Shown: positions 16,877-25,205, counted from the stretch's first letter. The stretch is 64,000 nt of DNA from Hymenobacter oligotrophus (GCF_003574965.1 NZ_CP032317.1:1922001-1986000); one strand, 5' to 3'. Numbers and translations: made by a program. The notes: generated by a model from the letters alone, not told the origin.

Positions 16877-18301
16877 ATGAAGCTTACGCGCGTTGCCGTG
16901 CCGGCCATAGCCTTGCTGCTGCTGGCTGCCCTCCTCACCGCCCTGTCGCATTACGGCGTGGTTGCCCTGCCACCCGCCGTACCCATGGCTGCCCGCTGGA
17001 TAGCCTTGCTGGCCATCGTTGTTTGGGCCTCGGCCCGCCGCTCCCTCACATTCTGGATTGTGGTGAGCATGCTGGTGGGTGCCGAAGCCGGTGCCGATTT
17101 CCCGCAAGCGGCTCAAAACCTAAAGGTGCTGTCGGATGTATTCCTGCGCCTGGTTAAAACCATTATTGCTCCGCTGGTATTTGCTACGCTGGTGGTAGGT
17201 ATTGCCGGCCACTCCGACCTCAAGAAGGTGGGCCGCATGGGCGTTAAGGCCCTTATCTACTTCGAAGTGGTTACCACCTTCGCGCTGTTCATTGGTTTGG
17301 CGGCCATCAACCTCACACGGGCCGGCGTGGGCATTAGCCAAGCCGGCAACGCCGAAACCGAAACGCTGCAAACCGTGAAGCAAACCACGGCCGACATCAT
17401 TCTGCACATCTTCCCCGAGAACATTGCCAAATCGGTGGCCGAAGGGCAAGTACTGCAGGTGGTGGTGTTTGCCATCATCTTCGCCATTGGCCTGGCCATG
17501 GTGAAAGAGCAGCACCGCAAACCCATTCTGGAGTGGTCGGAGAGCTTGTCGGAGGTGATGTTCAAATTCACCAACGTGGTAATGTTCTTCGCGCCCCTAG
17601 GTGTGGGCGGTGCCATTGCCTACACAGTAGGCAAAATGGGCTTTGCACCGCTGCTGAACGCGCTGCAATTGCTCCTTACGCTCTACGCCGCGCTCATCGC
17701 CTTTGTGGTGCTGATTTTGCTGCCCATGGCCCTGATTGCGCGCATTCCGCTTAAGCGTTTTGTGCAAGCCATTGCCGAGCCGGTAAGTATTGCCTTCGCC
17801 ACTACCTCGTCGGAAGCGGCCCTGCCCCGCGCCATGGAGGCCATGGAAAGCATTGGCGTACCGCGCCGCGTTGTAGCCTTTGTAATGCCCACGGGCTACT
17901 CCTTCAACCTCGACGGTACCACGCTGTACCTCTCGTTGGCGGCCGTGTTCGTGGCCCAAGCAGCCGGCATCGAGCTAACCCTGGGCCAGCAGCTGGTAAT
18001 GGTGTTTACGCTGATGCTCACCTCGAAAGGCGTTGCCGGTGTGCCGCGCGCTTCGCTCGTGATTCTGCTGGCTACGGTGGCGTCGTTCAACCTGCCTTCG
18101 TGGCCGGTGTTCATCATCCTGGGCATCGACGCCCTGATGGACATGGCCCGCACCGCTGTAAACGTAATGGGCAACTGCCTGGCCACGGCCGTAATTGCCC
18201 GCTGGGAAGGCGAGTTTGTCGACAACTACCAGGGCGAACCAGTCGACGACTTGTTTGAGGAAGAAACCACGGCGCCGGTGGCCGCTACGCGCAACCACTA
18301 A
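16877..18301 (+). CDS. Dicarboxylate/amino acid:cation symporter (DAACS family)
   Basis: A 474 aa inner-membrane symporter of the GltP/DctA family. The diagnostic motifs are the serine-rich hairpin ATTSSEAALPRAM, the TM7 region MPTGYSFNLDGTTLYLS, the second hairpin SKGVAGVPRASLVIL, and the TM8 DALMDMARTAVNVMGN that binds substrate. Likely substrates are glutamate, aspartate or C4-dicarboxylates with H+ or Na+. It has its own promoter and a strong terminator. The adjacent dipeptide epimerase could yield L-Ala-L-Glu and then glutamate, consistent with, but not proof of, a glutamate role. Confidence 0.93.
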   Translation: MKLTRVAVPAIALLLLAALLTALSHYGVVALPPAVPMAARWIALLAIVVWASARRSLTFWIVVSMLVGAEAGADFPQAAQNLKVLSDVFLRLVKTIIAPLVFATLVVGIAGHSDLKKVGRMGVKALIYFEVVTTFALFIGLAAINLTRAGVGISQAGNAETETLQTVKQTTADIILHIFPENIAKSVAEGQVLQVVVFAIIFAIGLAMVKEQHRKPILEWSESLSEVMFKFTNVVMFFAPLGVGGAIAYTVGKMGFAPLLNALQLLLTLYAALIAFVVLILLPMALIARIPLKRFVQAIAEPVSIAFATTSSEAALPRAMEAMESIGVPRRVVAFVMPTGYSFNLDGTTLYLSLAAVFVAQAAGIELTLGQQLVMVFTLMLTSKGVAGVPRASLVILLATVASFNLPSWPVFIILGIDALMDMARTAVNVMGNCLATAVIARWEGEFVDNYQGEPVDDLFEEETTAPVAATRNH

Positions 18302-18343
18302 GCCCTAGGGGCCCGGCGGCCAACGGCCGCTTAGCACCCCCAA

Positions 18344-18390
18344 CAGCAGCCCGGGTTCCGCACAGCGCGGGGCCCGGGCTGCTGCTTTTA
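18344..18390 (+). terminator. Intrinsic terminator of the symporter gene
   Basis: Stem CAGCAGCCCGGG / CCCGGGCTGCTG followed by CTTTTA on the plus strand, 43 nt after the stop codon. Confidence 0.85.
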
Positions 18391-18678
18391 CCCGGCAGCG
18401 GAAATGGGCATGTGCTTACCAAAGGAGCAAGGCTGTTGGGTTGGCTGCCTGCAAGGCTTGGCCCTACCAGTGGCCGGGTTTGCCAATTACCAAGCCTCGC
18501 CGGCAATTGCTTGCCTGGTAACAGGCCAGTAGCTACAACAACTTTTTTGTACTATTCCGTAGCACTTGCACTGAACAATAAATATTTTCATATATTATAA
18601 TTACTTAATTATATTTGACTACTGCTCAGGTGCAGCCCTTCATAGGATTCCAACCGTATTTATTCGATTGCTACAACC
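18391..18678. other. Gene-free stretch with AT-rich promoter region
   Basis: No convincing gene. The first ~150 bases have normal GC; 18540-18625 becomes AT-rich (AATAAATATTTTCATATATT) and carries the -7 box of the next gene. Nothing else recognised. Confidence 0.6.
18610..18617 (+). promoter_or_regulatory. -7 box TATATTTG
   Basis: Perfect TAnnTTTG in the AT-rich stretch, 61 nt before the ATG at 18679. Confidence 0.6.
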
Positions 18679-19335
18679 ATGCAACAGTGGTACCGCGCGG
18701 CGTTGGTTTGGAGCACGCTGGTGTTGCTGGCTTCGGGGTGCCAATCGGTCGATCGAATTTTGTGGCAACCATCGCGCCTGTCGCTAAACAACCGGTTGCC
18801 TTCGCTGGAAATACGGGTTGACAACGGCGCCCTGGCCCAAACCGACGTCAGCCTGCCCGACGACGCCGAGAAGCTGTTCGAGCGCGAAGTGCGCATGAAC
18901 CTGAGCGACCCCGAAGACACCCTGCGCTACGGTTATGCCCTCCTGCAGGTAACCCACGCGGCCATCGAACGCAGCAGCAAAGGCCTGCAGGTGTTGCAGT
19001 TGGTTACGTTTATGCTGCCCTCGCTGGTGGGCGTGCCCCTCGAGCACTACCAAAGCCAGCTTACGGCCCAAGTGCAAATTGCCAACGCCCGCGGCCAGGT
19101 GCTGGCCACCTACACGGCCACCGGCGCATCGCGCGTGAAGGTGGCCATGTACCACGGCTACTCGCAAAGCGAAGCCCCCCGGCTGGCCGAGGTAGCGGCC
19201 CTGCGCGGCGCCTTGGCTCAGATTAAGCCCCAGCTCGAGCAAGATGCCAGCCGCTTGCGGCTGGCCTTGTTGGGCGCTGGCCCCGTAGCGGCCAAGCGCA
19301 CGCCGCCTACGCCTGCCGCAGCTGCAGGGCAGTAA
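18679..19335 (+). CDS. Putative lipoprotein of unknown function
   Basis: A 218 aa protein with an N-terminal hydrophobic segment and lipobox LASGC (Cys21), so probably membrane-anchored. The mature part begins SLEIRVDNGA and alternates beta-like segments (QSQLTAQVQIANARGQVLATYTA-type) with an amphipathic helix near the C-terminus, and ends in a short Ala/Pro-rich tail. It resembles small outer-membrane lipoproteins in general layout but I recognise no named family. It has its own promoter; the next gene follows 66 bp later on the same strand. Confidence 0.75.
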   Translation: MQQWYRAALVWSTLVLLASGCQSVDRILWQPSRLSLNNRLPSLEIRVDNGALAQTDVSLPDDAEKLFEREVRMNLSDPEDTLRYGYALLQVTHAAIERSSKGLQVLQLVTFMLPSLVGVPLEHYQSQLTAQVQIANARGQVLATYTATGASRVKVAMYHGYSQSEAPRLAEVAALRGALAQIKPQLEQDASRLRLALLGAGPVAAKRTPPTPAAAAGQ

Positions 19336-19401
19336 CTGCGCCCAGGCGCACCTAGGCGTAGGTTTTAGGTTTCGTTGCTCACTGCCAAAATCCTCCAGCT
19401 T

Positions 19402-19908
19402 ATGAACGCATCTGTACTCGCCCGGGTAGCAGCGCCGGCTTTGCTGCTTACCGTGTTTGGCTTTCGGCCGGCGCCGCCTGCTGCGGCCAACACTTTCAGC
19501 GTGAAGGTAAACGGCAAGGCCCTGACGGGGAAGCCGGGTTTCAACACCTGCCTGCTGATGATGAACGCCCTGAACCTAGGCGGCAACCTTAGCGACGGCA
19601 GCCACGTGATGCTCGAAATTATGCCCGCGGCTTTTCCGAAACTGCCCGCCACCTTGCCGCTGGGCGTGCAAAGCACCGAAAAATACGTGAAGGTGTTTTA
19701 CTACCCCAAGGGCACCAAAGACGCCCTGAACTACTACACCTCGGTGGAGGGCGGCACGCTCACCGTTACGAGCTACAACGCAACCGCGCGCACCATTGCC
19801 GGCAGCTTCAGCGGCAAGGTGGTGCGCGTAAAGAACTTGGGCCAAGTGCCTTCCGATGCCTTGCAGCTCACCGACGGCCGCTTCGAGGTGACCTTCACCA
19901 AAATGTAA
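19402..19908 (+). CDS. Secreted hypothetical beta-rich protein
   Basis: A 168 aa protein with an N-terminal hydrophobic signal (VAAPALLLTVFGFRPAPPAA). The mature part has repeated short beta motifs (TFSVKVNGKALTG; EGGTLTVTSYNATARTIAGS; DGRFEVTFTKM), like small Bacteroidota secreted proteins with immunoglobulin- or lipocalin-like folds. Function unknown. I chose the ATG at 19402 over the in-frame TTG at 19375 because the signal peptide n-region is then of normal length. The stop codon lies inside a tandemly duplicated 14-mer. Confidence 0.75.
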   Translation: MNASVLARVAAPALLLTVFGFRPAPPAAANTFSVKVNGKALTGKPGFNTCLLMMNALNLGGNLSDGSHVMLEIMPAAFPKLPATLPLGVQSTEKYVKVFYYPKGTKDALNYYTSVEGGTLTVTSYNATARTIAGSFSGKVVRVKNLGQVPSDALQLTDGRFEVTFTKM

Positions 19909-19932
19909 CTGCCCTAGGGTAACTGCCCTAGG
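19905..19932. repeat. Tandem 14-bp duplication carrying CCTAGG at a stop codon
   Basis: GTAACTGCCCTAGG occurs twice back to back (19905-19918, 19919-19932). The first copy includes the TAA stop of the upstream gene. Both copies end in CCTAGG. Confidence 0.85.
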
Positions 19933-20122
19933 TGCCGCGTTGGCCGCCTTTTACAAGTAGCCCTGCGCAGACAGTGGCCAAGCCGCGCCCAATTTCTAGC
20001 CAAGCAACCCGCGCAAGATCCGTCGCAAACAATCTTTTTTGGTCGGGCTTTAAACCTGAGGCCGGCGGCACCATCTATGGGAGTAGAAACAGGAAACAAC
20101 AACGTCCCCTACTCACATAAGC

Positions 20123-21058
20123 ATGAAAACCAATTCTTGGCTCAAAGCGCTGGCTTTTTCGTTCGCCCTGCTTCCCACTACTGCCGCCGTTAGCACGGCT
20201 TGGGCCCAGGTGCCTGGCACCCAACAAAACGCGCAAGGTTTTGGCAAGCACGGCCACCGCGGCGGCCAGCGCAAAGGCAACCCCGAAGTGCGCGCTTACC
20301 TCCGCGACAACGTGATGCCCGTGGTGCGCCAGCAGCGCCAAAAGCTGGATGCCCAAATGAGCGCCTCCGACAAAACGCAGCTCGAAACCTACCGCGGCCA
20401 GCTGAAAAGCCTGCGCGAGCGGCAAGCCACGCTGCGCAAGAGCTTCCGCCCCGAGGGCACGCCCAAAGGCCAGCGCGTGCAGCTAACCGATGCACAAAAG
20501 CAGCAAGTGCAGGAGTTGCGCGCCGAGCGCAAAGCCGTGCTGGAAAACGTAGCTCGCCTGGCCCAGAAATACGACGCGCAGATCAACCGCTTGGCCGAAG
20601 AGGTAAAGCCGCAACGCGAAAAGTGGGCCGCCGACCTGAAAGCGTTGTCGCAGAAAAACCTGACGCCCGAGCAGCAGCAAAAGCGTGCGCAGTGGCAGCA
20701 AAAACGCGGCACGGGCCCCGGCACCCGCCAAAACTTCTTCGGTCCCTCGCGCTTTCTGCTGATGAACCCCAACGCCCAAGCCAAAGCCGAGCGCAACGCC
20801 GGCAACGGCCGCGCCGCCTTGTACCCCAACCCGGCCAGCAACTCGCAACGCCTCGAGTACGAGGTAAAGAAGGATGGCAACGTGAAAGTGGAGCTGATGG
20901 ATGAGCGTGGCAAAACCCTGCGCACCCTCTTCGATGGCAAGCAAAACAAAGGCACCCACTCACTCGACGTGAACCTTGCCGACCTAGGCCGCGGTACTTA
21001 CCTCTACAAAATCAGCAGCAAGGGCAACACCGAAACCCGACGGTTTGTGAAGGAGTAA
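20123..21058 (+). CDS. T9SS-sorted secreted protein with helical repeat domain
   Basis: A 311 aa protein with a signal peptide (residues 1-28, ending AWA-QV). Residues 50-205 form a long, Gln/Lys/Arg-rich helical region (LRDNVMPVVRQQRQKLDAQM; AQKQQVQELRAERKAV) that resembles Spy/CpxP-type periplasmic helical proteins in composition. The last 80 residues are a type IX secretion C-terminal domain, starting ALYPNPASNSQRLEYEV and ending with TYLYKISSKGNTETRRFVKE. It is therefore exported across the outer membrane. Cargo role unknown; T9SS machinery is not in the window. Confidence 0.88.
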   Translation: MKTNSWLKALAFSFALLPTTAAVSTAWAQVPGTQQNAQGFGKHGHRGGQRKGNPEVRAYLRDNVMPVVRQQRQKLDAQMSASDKTQLETYRGQLKSLRERQATLRKSFRPEGTPKGQRVQLTDAQKQQVQELRAERKAVLENVARLAQKYDAQINRLAEEVKPQREKWAADLKALSQKNLTPEQQQKRAQWQQKRGTGPGTRQNFFGPSRFLLMNPNAQAKAERNAGNGRAALYPNPASNSQRLEYEVKKDGNVKVELMDERGKTLRTLFDGKQNKGTHSLDVNLADLGRGTYLYKISSKGNTETRRFVKE

Positions 21059-21089
21059 ACACCGCAAAGCACCTCCCATATTCCGGCAC

Positions 21090-21120
21090 AGGCCGCCCCA
21101 CCTAGGGGCGGCCTGTTGCT
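21090..21120 (+). terminator. Intrinsic terminator with CCTAGG in the loop
   Basis: Stem AGGCCGCCCC / GGGGCGGCCT (21090-21099, 21105-21114) followed by GTTGCTTT. The loop and stem edge contain a CCTAGG. Confidence 0.75.
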
Positions 21121-21170
21121 TTGGGGCACTGTTTGCTGGGCCCCAGGTACTAGCCGTGGCTTGGGTACGT

Positions 21171-21178
21171 TACCTTCG
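21171..21178 (+). promoter_or_regulatory. -7 box TACCTTCG, 4 nt before an ATG
   Basis: Seven of eight matches to TAnnTTTG; only CGCT separates it from the ATG at 21183, which suggests a leaderless mRNA. Confidence 0.5.
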
Positions 21179-21182
21179 CGCT

Positions 21183-21755
21183 ATGCTTCGTCGTTTGCTT
21201 TTGCTGTTTGTGCTGCCGCTGCTAGGTGCGGTCTTATTTGCCGGCTGCTGCGGCTCGGTGGCCTGCGACTGCCAAAACTACCGCACCGATGCGCTCATCT
21301 TTCAATTCAGTGCCGATTCGGTAAGTGGGCGCGGCTTTCGGGCTTCGGAACTGGCCAACATCGCACTGGTGCGCTACAACACCATTTACCCCGAGGACTC
21401 GGCCAACGTGCAAAAAACCGACACCGTGCGCCTAACGCGCACCCGTGCCACGGCTTTTGCCCCGGTAGTAATCGACAATACCGAGCCGTTTGCTCAGCGT
21501 TTCGGCCGCAAACTTGGCTCGCCCAACCCGCGCGAGTCGCACCGCTACGCCATTTTGCTCACGGGTGCGCAGCGCAACTCGCCGGTGCGCAAGCGTTATT
21601 TCATTGGCGGCCTAACCCTGCGGGGCAAGGTAGAAGCCGACGGCTGCTGCACCTGCTACGAAAACATTGAAAAGTCTTTTTACCTCAACAACACGTTTGT
21701 AGAGGCCACTACCGGCGCGGGGGCGCCGCCCGCCGTTACCACGCTCGTGCGCTAG
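21183..21755 (+). CDS. Cys-rich putative lipoprotein
   Basis: A 190 aa protein with a strong hydrophobic N-terminus and lipobox LFAGC. Just after it come more cysteines (CCGSVACDCQ), and another cluster near the C-terminus (DGCCTCYEN), which could form disulphides or bind a metal. The middle is beta-like. I do not recognise the family. The ATG at 21183 fits both the signal peptide and the -7 box directly upstream. Confidence 0.7.
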   Translation: MLRRLLLLFVLPLLGAVLFAGCCGSVACDCQNYRTDALIFQFSADSVSGRGFRASELANIALVRYNTIYPEDSANVQKTDTVRLTRTRATAFAPVVIDNTEPFAQRFGRKLGSPNPRESHRYAILLTGAQRNSPVRKRYFIGGLTLRGKVEADGCCTCYENIEKSFYLNNTFVEATTGAGAPPAVTTLVR

Positions 21756-21852
21756 GCGGGCGGGGCCACGTCCAGGGGCCCGGCAACTGCGTATAGTACT
21801 TAGTACTACCGCAAACCGTTCCGGTTTGCCACCCGGCAGTTGCCTCCCCCCT

Positions 21853-24186
21853 ATGCCTCAGTCTTCCGACGTAACTACGGCGCCCGCGCCGATATTCTTT
21901 TTTCAAACCACCCTTAGCCTCGAGCCCATAATTGCGTGGTGGCAGGCCCGCACCGACGATGCCAACCCCGGCATTGCCCTGTTGGCCCGCGGCATCATGC
22001 GCGAGGTAGAGCGCGTGCCCGAGCTGCGCGGCAACATCACCGAGCCTAGTGTGCTCGATACGCACCAAACTTTGGTGCAGGCCCTTATGGTGGCCGTGTT
22101 TCCGCCCGCCTCGTTCGACACCGAAATCAGCGGAGCCATACCGCCTTTTCAGCGCTACAGCTTTTACCATACGCCTAGGTTTGCCGAGGTGCTGCTGGCC
22201 CCCGACAAGCGCGTAAAGCAGCCGCTCAACATCGATTCGGCTACCATGGAGCGCCACATGGTGCACATGGTGTACGCCCAAATTCTGGAGAAGCTCTACG
22301 GCGTGGACTTGCCCGACATCAACGGCTCGGTCATCTTCACGGTGCCCGATTACCACATCGGCCTGTACCGCCACTACAGCGTGTCGTTCAACTCGGCTTT
22401 CCTCGATATTCGGGTGGTAGGCCAGCGGCCCGAGTTGTCGGTGGAGCAATTAGAGCAGCTGCGCCGCAATCCGTTCAACATTGAGTTGTTGCGCGAGTTG
22501 CTGCCTCCAGACAATTTTGCGCTGGAAGGATTCAATGTGCTGCACCTCGGCGACGTAACCAATCAAGAAATTCTGTCGGAGCTGAAGTACGATTTGCTCG
22601 AGCGCGACGTGCTGCAAGCCTCCGACCGCCTCGAGCAAATTCAGGAGAAGCTGCGCGTGCTGTTTGGCCGCCCGTTTTTGCAGTTGGGCATTGCCGCCTA
22701 CGACGAGAAGAAGAAAGCTTTCGTCGACTTCGGCCGCAAAATCAACCACAGCTTTTTGATGAAGCAGCTGCAGCGGCAGGATGCTAATTCCGGTTTTCGG
22801 CGCATCTACGCCCAGGTAACGCAGCAGCGTCGGCCCTTGGTGCTCGAAGATGTGCAAACCGCCGATATTCCGGAGGACTTGCGCGAGCAGCTGCTGAGCA
22901 TTGGTATTCGCTCGGCCATTTTGGCGCTGCTGCCCTACGGCGACGACGCCGTGGGCTTGCTGGAGCTAGGCTCGCCCAAACCCGGCGACCTAGACGAGTT
23001 TGCCCTCGACAACGTGAATGCCTTTTTGCCGCTGTTTGCGGTGGCCGTAAAGCGCAACGCCGAGGAAATCCAAACACGGGTGCAATCCATTATCAAAGAG
23101 AAGTTTACGGCCATTCACCCGAGCCTGGAGTGGCGCTTTACCGACGCGGCCATCAATTTGCTCGAGAAGCTCGACGAAGGCAATAAAAACGCCGAAATGG
23201 AGCCCATCGTGTTCCATGATGTGTACCCGCTCTACGGCTCTTCCGACGTGCGCGGCTCCAGCACGGCCCGCAACGAGGCTATACAAGGCGACTTGGTGGA
23301 GCACCTCACGCTGGCCAACCGCGTGCTCAAAAAGGCCACCGAGTACCAGGCGCTACCTATTCTCGACGAACTGAAGTTTTACGTCACCAAAAACCTGCGC
23401 CGCCTGCGCCAGGGCATTCTTTCGGGCGACGAGGTGAACATTCTAGAATCGGTAAAAACCGAGGTGGAGCCGCTGTTTGAGTACCTGGCCCAGCACACCC
23501 CCGAGCTACGGCCCGTCATCAGCGACTATTGGTCGAACATCGACCCCGAATTGGGCATTTTGTACAAGCGCCGCAAAGCTTTCGAGCAAAGCATTACGCA
23601 GCTGAACGATGCCGTAAGCGACTACCTCGACGAGGAAAATCGGCGGGCGCAACAGATGTTTCCGCATTACTTCCAGCGCTTCAAAACCGACGGCGTGGAG
23701 TACAACATCTACATCGGCGCCTCGTTGGTGCACGACAAAACCTTCGACCTCATCTTCCTGAAGAACCTGCGTTTGTGGCAGTTGCTGGTAAGCTGCGAGG
23801 TTACCCGCCTCACGCACCGGCTTAAGCCCACCCTGCCGGTGCCACTCGAAACCACCCAGCTGATCCTCATTCATAGCCAGGCCCTGAGCATCCGCTTCCG
23901 CACCGATGAACGGCAGTTCGATGTGGACGGCGCCTACAACATCCGCTACGAAATCATCAAAAAGCGCATCGACAAGGCCACGGTAGCCGGCACGGGCGAG
24001 CGGCTAACGCAGCCCGGGCACATTGCCTTGGTGTATGCCCAAGCCCGCGAAGCCGCCGAATACCAGGAGTACATCGACTACCTGCAAGACCGTAGCATGC
24101 TGGAGCCAGAAGTAGAGGAACTTGAACTGGAAGAGTTGCAGGGTGTAAAGGGTTTAATGGCCCTGCGCGTAAAGGTGAAGATGTAG
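21853..24186 (+). CDS. Large GAF-domain protein of unknown function
   Basis: A 777 aa cytoplasmic protein. About residues 260-410 look like a GAF domain (RVLFGRPFLQLGIAAYDEKK; RRPLVLEDVQTADIPEDL; SILALLPYGDDAVGLLELG-like order). The N-terminal ~250 and C-terminal ~370 residues are helical and not recognised. No kinase, cyclase or output domain is visible, so it may be a stand-alone sensor or scaffold. The upstream region has TAGTACTTAGTACTA (21794-21808), a near-palindrome that could bind a regulator. The stop codon TAG is the first repeat unit of a heptad array. Confidence 0.8.
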   Translation: MPQSSDVTTAPAPIFFFQTTLSLEPIIAWWQARTDDANPGIALLARGIMREVERVPELRGNITEPSVLDTHQTLVQALMVAVFPPASFDTEISGAIPPFQRYSFYHTPRFAEVLLAPDKRVKQPLNIDSATMERHMVHMVYAQILEKLYGVDLPDINGSVIFTVPDYHIGLYRHYSVSFNSAFLDIRVVGQRPELSVEQLEQLRRNPFNIELLRELLPPDNFALEGFNVLHLGDVTNQEILSELKYDLLERDVLQASDRLEQIQEKLRVLFGRPFLQLGIAAYDEKKKAFVDFGRKINHSFLMKQLQRQDANSGFRRIYAQVTQQRRPLVLEDVQTADIPEDLREQLLSIGIRSAILALLPYGDDAVGLLELGSPKPGDLDEFALDNVNAFLPLFAVAVKRNAEEIQTRVQSIIKEKFTAIHPSLEWRFTDAAINLLEKLDEGNKNAEMEPIVFHDVYPLYGSSDVRGSSTARNEAIQGDLVEHLTLANRVLKKATEYQALPILDELKFYVTKNLRRLRQGILSGDEVNILESVKTEVEPLFEYLAQHTPELRPVISDYWSNIDPELGILYKRRKAFEQSITQLNDAVSDYLDEENRRAQQMFPHYFQRFKTDGVEYNIYIGASLVHDKTFDLIFLKNLRLWQLLVSCEVTRLTHRLKPTLPVPLETTQLILIHSQALSIRFRTDERQFDVDGAYNIRYEIIKKRIDKATVAGTGERLTQPGHIALVYAQAREAAEYQEYIDYLQDRSMLEPEVEELELEELQGVKGLMALRVKVKM

Positions 24187-24366
24187 GTATTAGGTATTAG
24201 GTATTAGGTATTAGGTATTAGGTATTAGGTATTAGGTATTAGGTATTAGGGTGTATGACCGTTCGGGCATTGGGTTGTGCCCTTTGGCTTCTTTTCCTTG
24301 TTTTAATTCATTACCCAGTACTTACCTCCCAATACCTAATACTCAGTACCGAGTACTCAGCACTAC
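24185..24366. repeat. Heptad-repeat hairpin element C, nine AGGTATT units
   Basis: 24185-24247 holds nine perfect tandem copies of AGGTATT, starting inside the stop codon of the GAF gene. After a 62-bp spacer, 24310-24366 runs in complementary, decayed heptads (ATACCTA, ATACTCA, GTACCGA, GTACTCA) up to the stop codon of the PAP2 gene. A CCTAGG follows at 24370. Confidence 0.9.
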
Positions 24367-25019
24367 CTTCCTAGGCGCTGCCGTATGGTTGTGCGCACCA
24401 ATATCAACCAAGCCACTGCAGCCGCGAAGCCGGCGAGTACATCGGTGGCGTAATGCACGTGCAGGTACACCCGCGACAAGCCGATCAGTATGGCCCACAG
24501 CAGCAGCAATGCGGCCCATACCGGGTGGTGGCGGTAGCGCCAAAGTTGCCAGGCGAGCATGCCGTACATGGCCAAGCCAATCATGGCATGGCCGCTCGGG
24601 AAACTCAGGCCGGGCTGGTAAATGAGTGCCGTGAGGGGCCGTACGCGCCCGAATGTGGTTTTGAGCAATTGATTGAGCAATGCCGAACCGGCTATGGCTG
24701 CAAATAACTCCACGGCCTCGCGGCGGTGCTTGCGCCACCACAGCCAAGCCGGCAACACCAACGCCACCGCCACAAACCACAACGCCGAGCCGAAGAACGT
24801 AAGGCGCAGCACCCAAGGTGTGAGCCCCGGCATGGCTATCCGCAACTGATCGAACGCGTTGAAAGCGGCTTGGTCGAACTGCTCGGGGCCGGCTACAAAA
24901 ACCAGGCGCGTAAGCAGCACAAAACAAAGAAAGCTGCCGCTGAAAGCCCCAACCAGCACGAGCAGCTCGGCGGTGAGCTGGCCGGTAAGGCGGAGCAGAA
25001 ATTGCGAGAGGCGGTTCAT
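24363..25019 (-). CDS. PAP2 superfamily membrane phosphatase
   Basis: A 218 aa protein with about five membrane segments and all three PAP2 motifs: LLKTTFGRVRP (Lys...Arg-Pro), PSGHAM, and SRVYLHVHYATDV (Ser-Arg-x5-His-x3-Asp). Such enzymes dephosphorylate lipid phosphates such as undecaprenyl diphosphate or phosphatidate at the outer face of the inner membrane. The start at 25019 lies next to the tRNA terminator. A paralogue lies on the other side of tRNA-Leu. Confidence 0.92.
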   Translation of the reverse strand: MNRLSQFLLRLTGQLTAELLVLVGAFSGSFLCFVLLTRLVFVAGPEQFDQAAFNAFDQLRIAMPGLTPWVLRLTFFGSALWFVAVALVLPAWLWWRKHRREAVELFAAIAGSALLNQLLKTTFGRVRPLTALIYQPGLSFPSGHAMIGLAMYGMLAWQLWRYRHHPVWAALLLLWAILIGLSRVYLHVHYATDVLAGFAAAVAWLILVRTTIRQRLGR

Positions 25020-25089
25020 GGCAGGAAGAGCAGCGGCTTTTGGCGCCCTAGGTGCAACAAAGCAAACGAAGCGGCCGAAGCAAAAACAA

Positions 25090-25118
25090 GAAAGCCGGCC
25101 CTTTCGGAACCGGCTTTC
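25090..25118 (-). terminator. Intrinsic terminator of tRNA-Leu
   Basis: Stem GAAAGCCGG / CCGGCTTTC with loop, followed on the minus strand by a T-rich run (complement of 25080-25090). It lies 6 nt past the tRNA 3' end. Confidence 0.85.
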
Positions 25119-25123
25119 TGTTG

Positions 25124-25205
25124 TGCGGTCGGAGAGACTCGAACTCTCACACCTTTCGGAACTGCCGCCTGAAGACAGCGCGTCTACCAATTTCGCCACA
25201 ACCGC
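25124..25205 (-). tRNA. tRNA-Leu (CAG)
   Basis: The minus strand folds into a class II tRNA: acceptor GCGGTTG / CGACCGC with discriminator A, D-arm with AAATTGGTAGACGC typical of tRNA-Leu, anticodon stem CTGTC / GGCAG with loop TTCAGGC giving anticodon CAG, a long variable arm, and T-arm GAGAGTTCGAGTCTCTC. CCA is not encoded. Length 82 nt. It reads codon CUG, the main Leu codon here. It has its own promoter and terminator between two PAP2 genes. Confidence 0.95.

Noticed and set aside
18412-18600. 62-codon open frame after the symporter terminator
   Set aside because: No family resemblance and no promoter; extends into the AT-rich promoter stretch of the next gene.
19375-19401. TTG at 19375 as the start of the secreted protein
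   Set aside because: It would give an unusual signal peptide; the ATG at 19402 gives a normal one.
24185-24247. AGGTATT array as a CRISPR
   Set aside because: Units are 7 bp and directly tandem, with no spacers and no cas genes.
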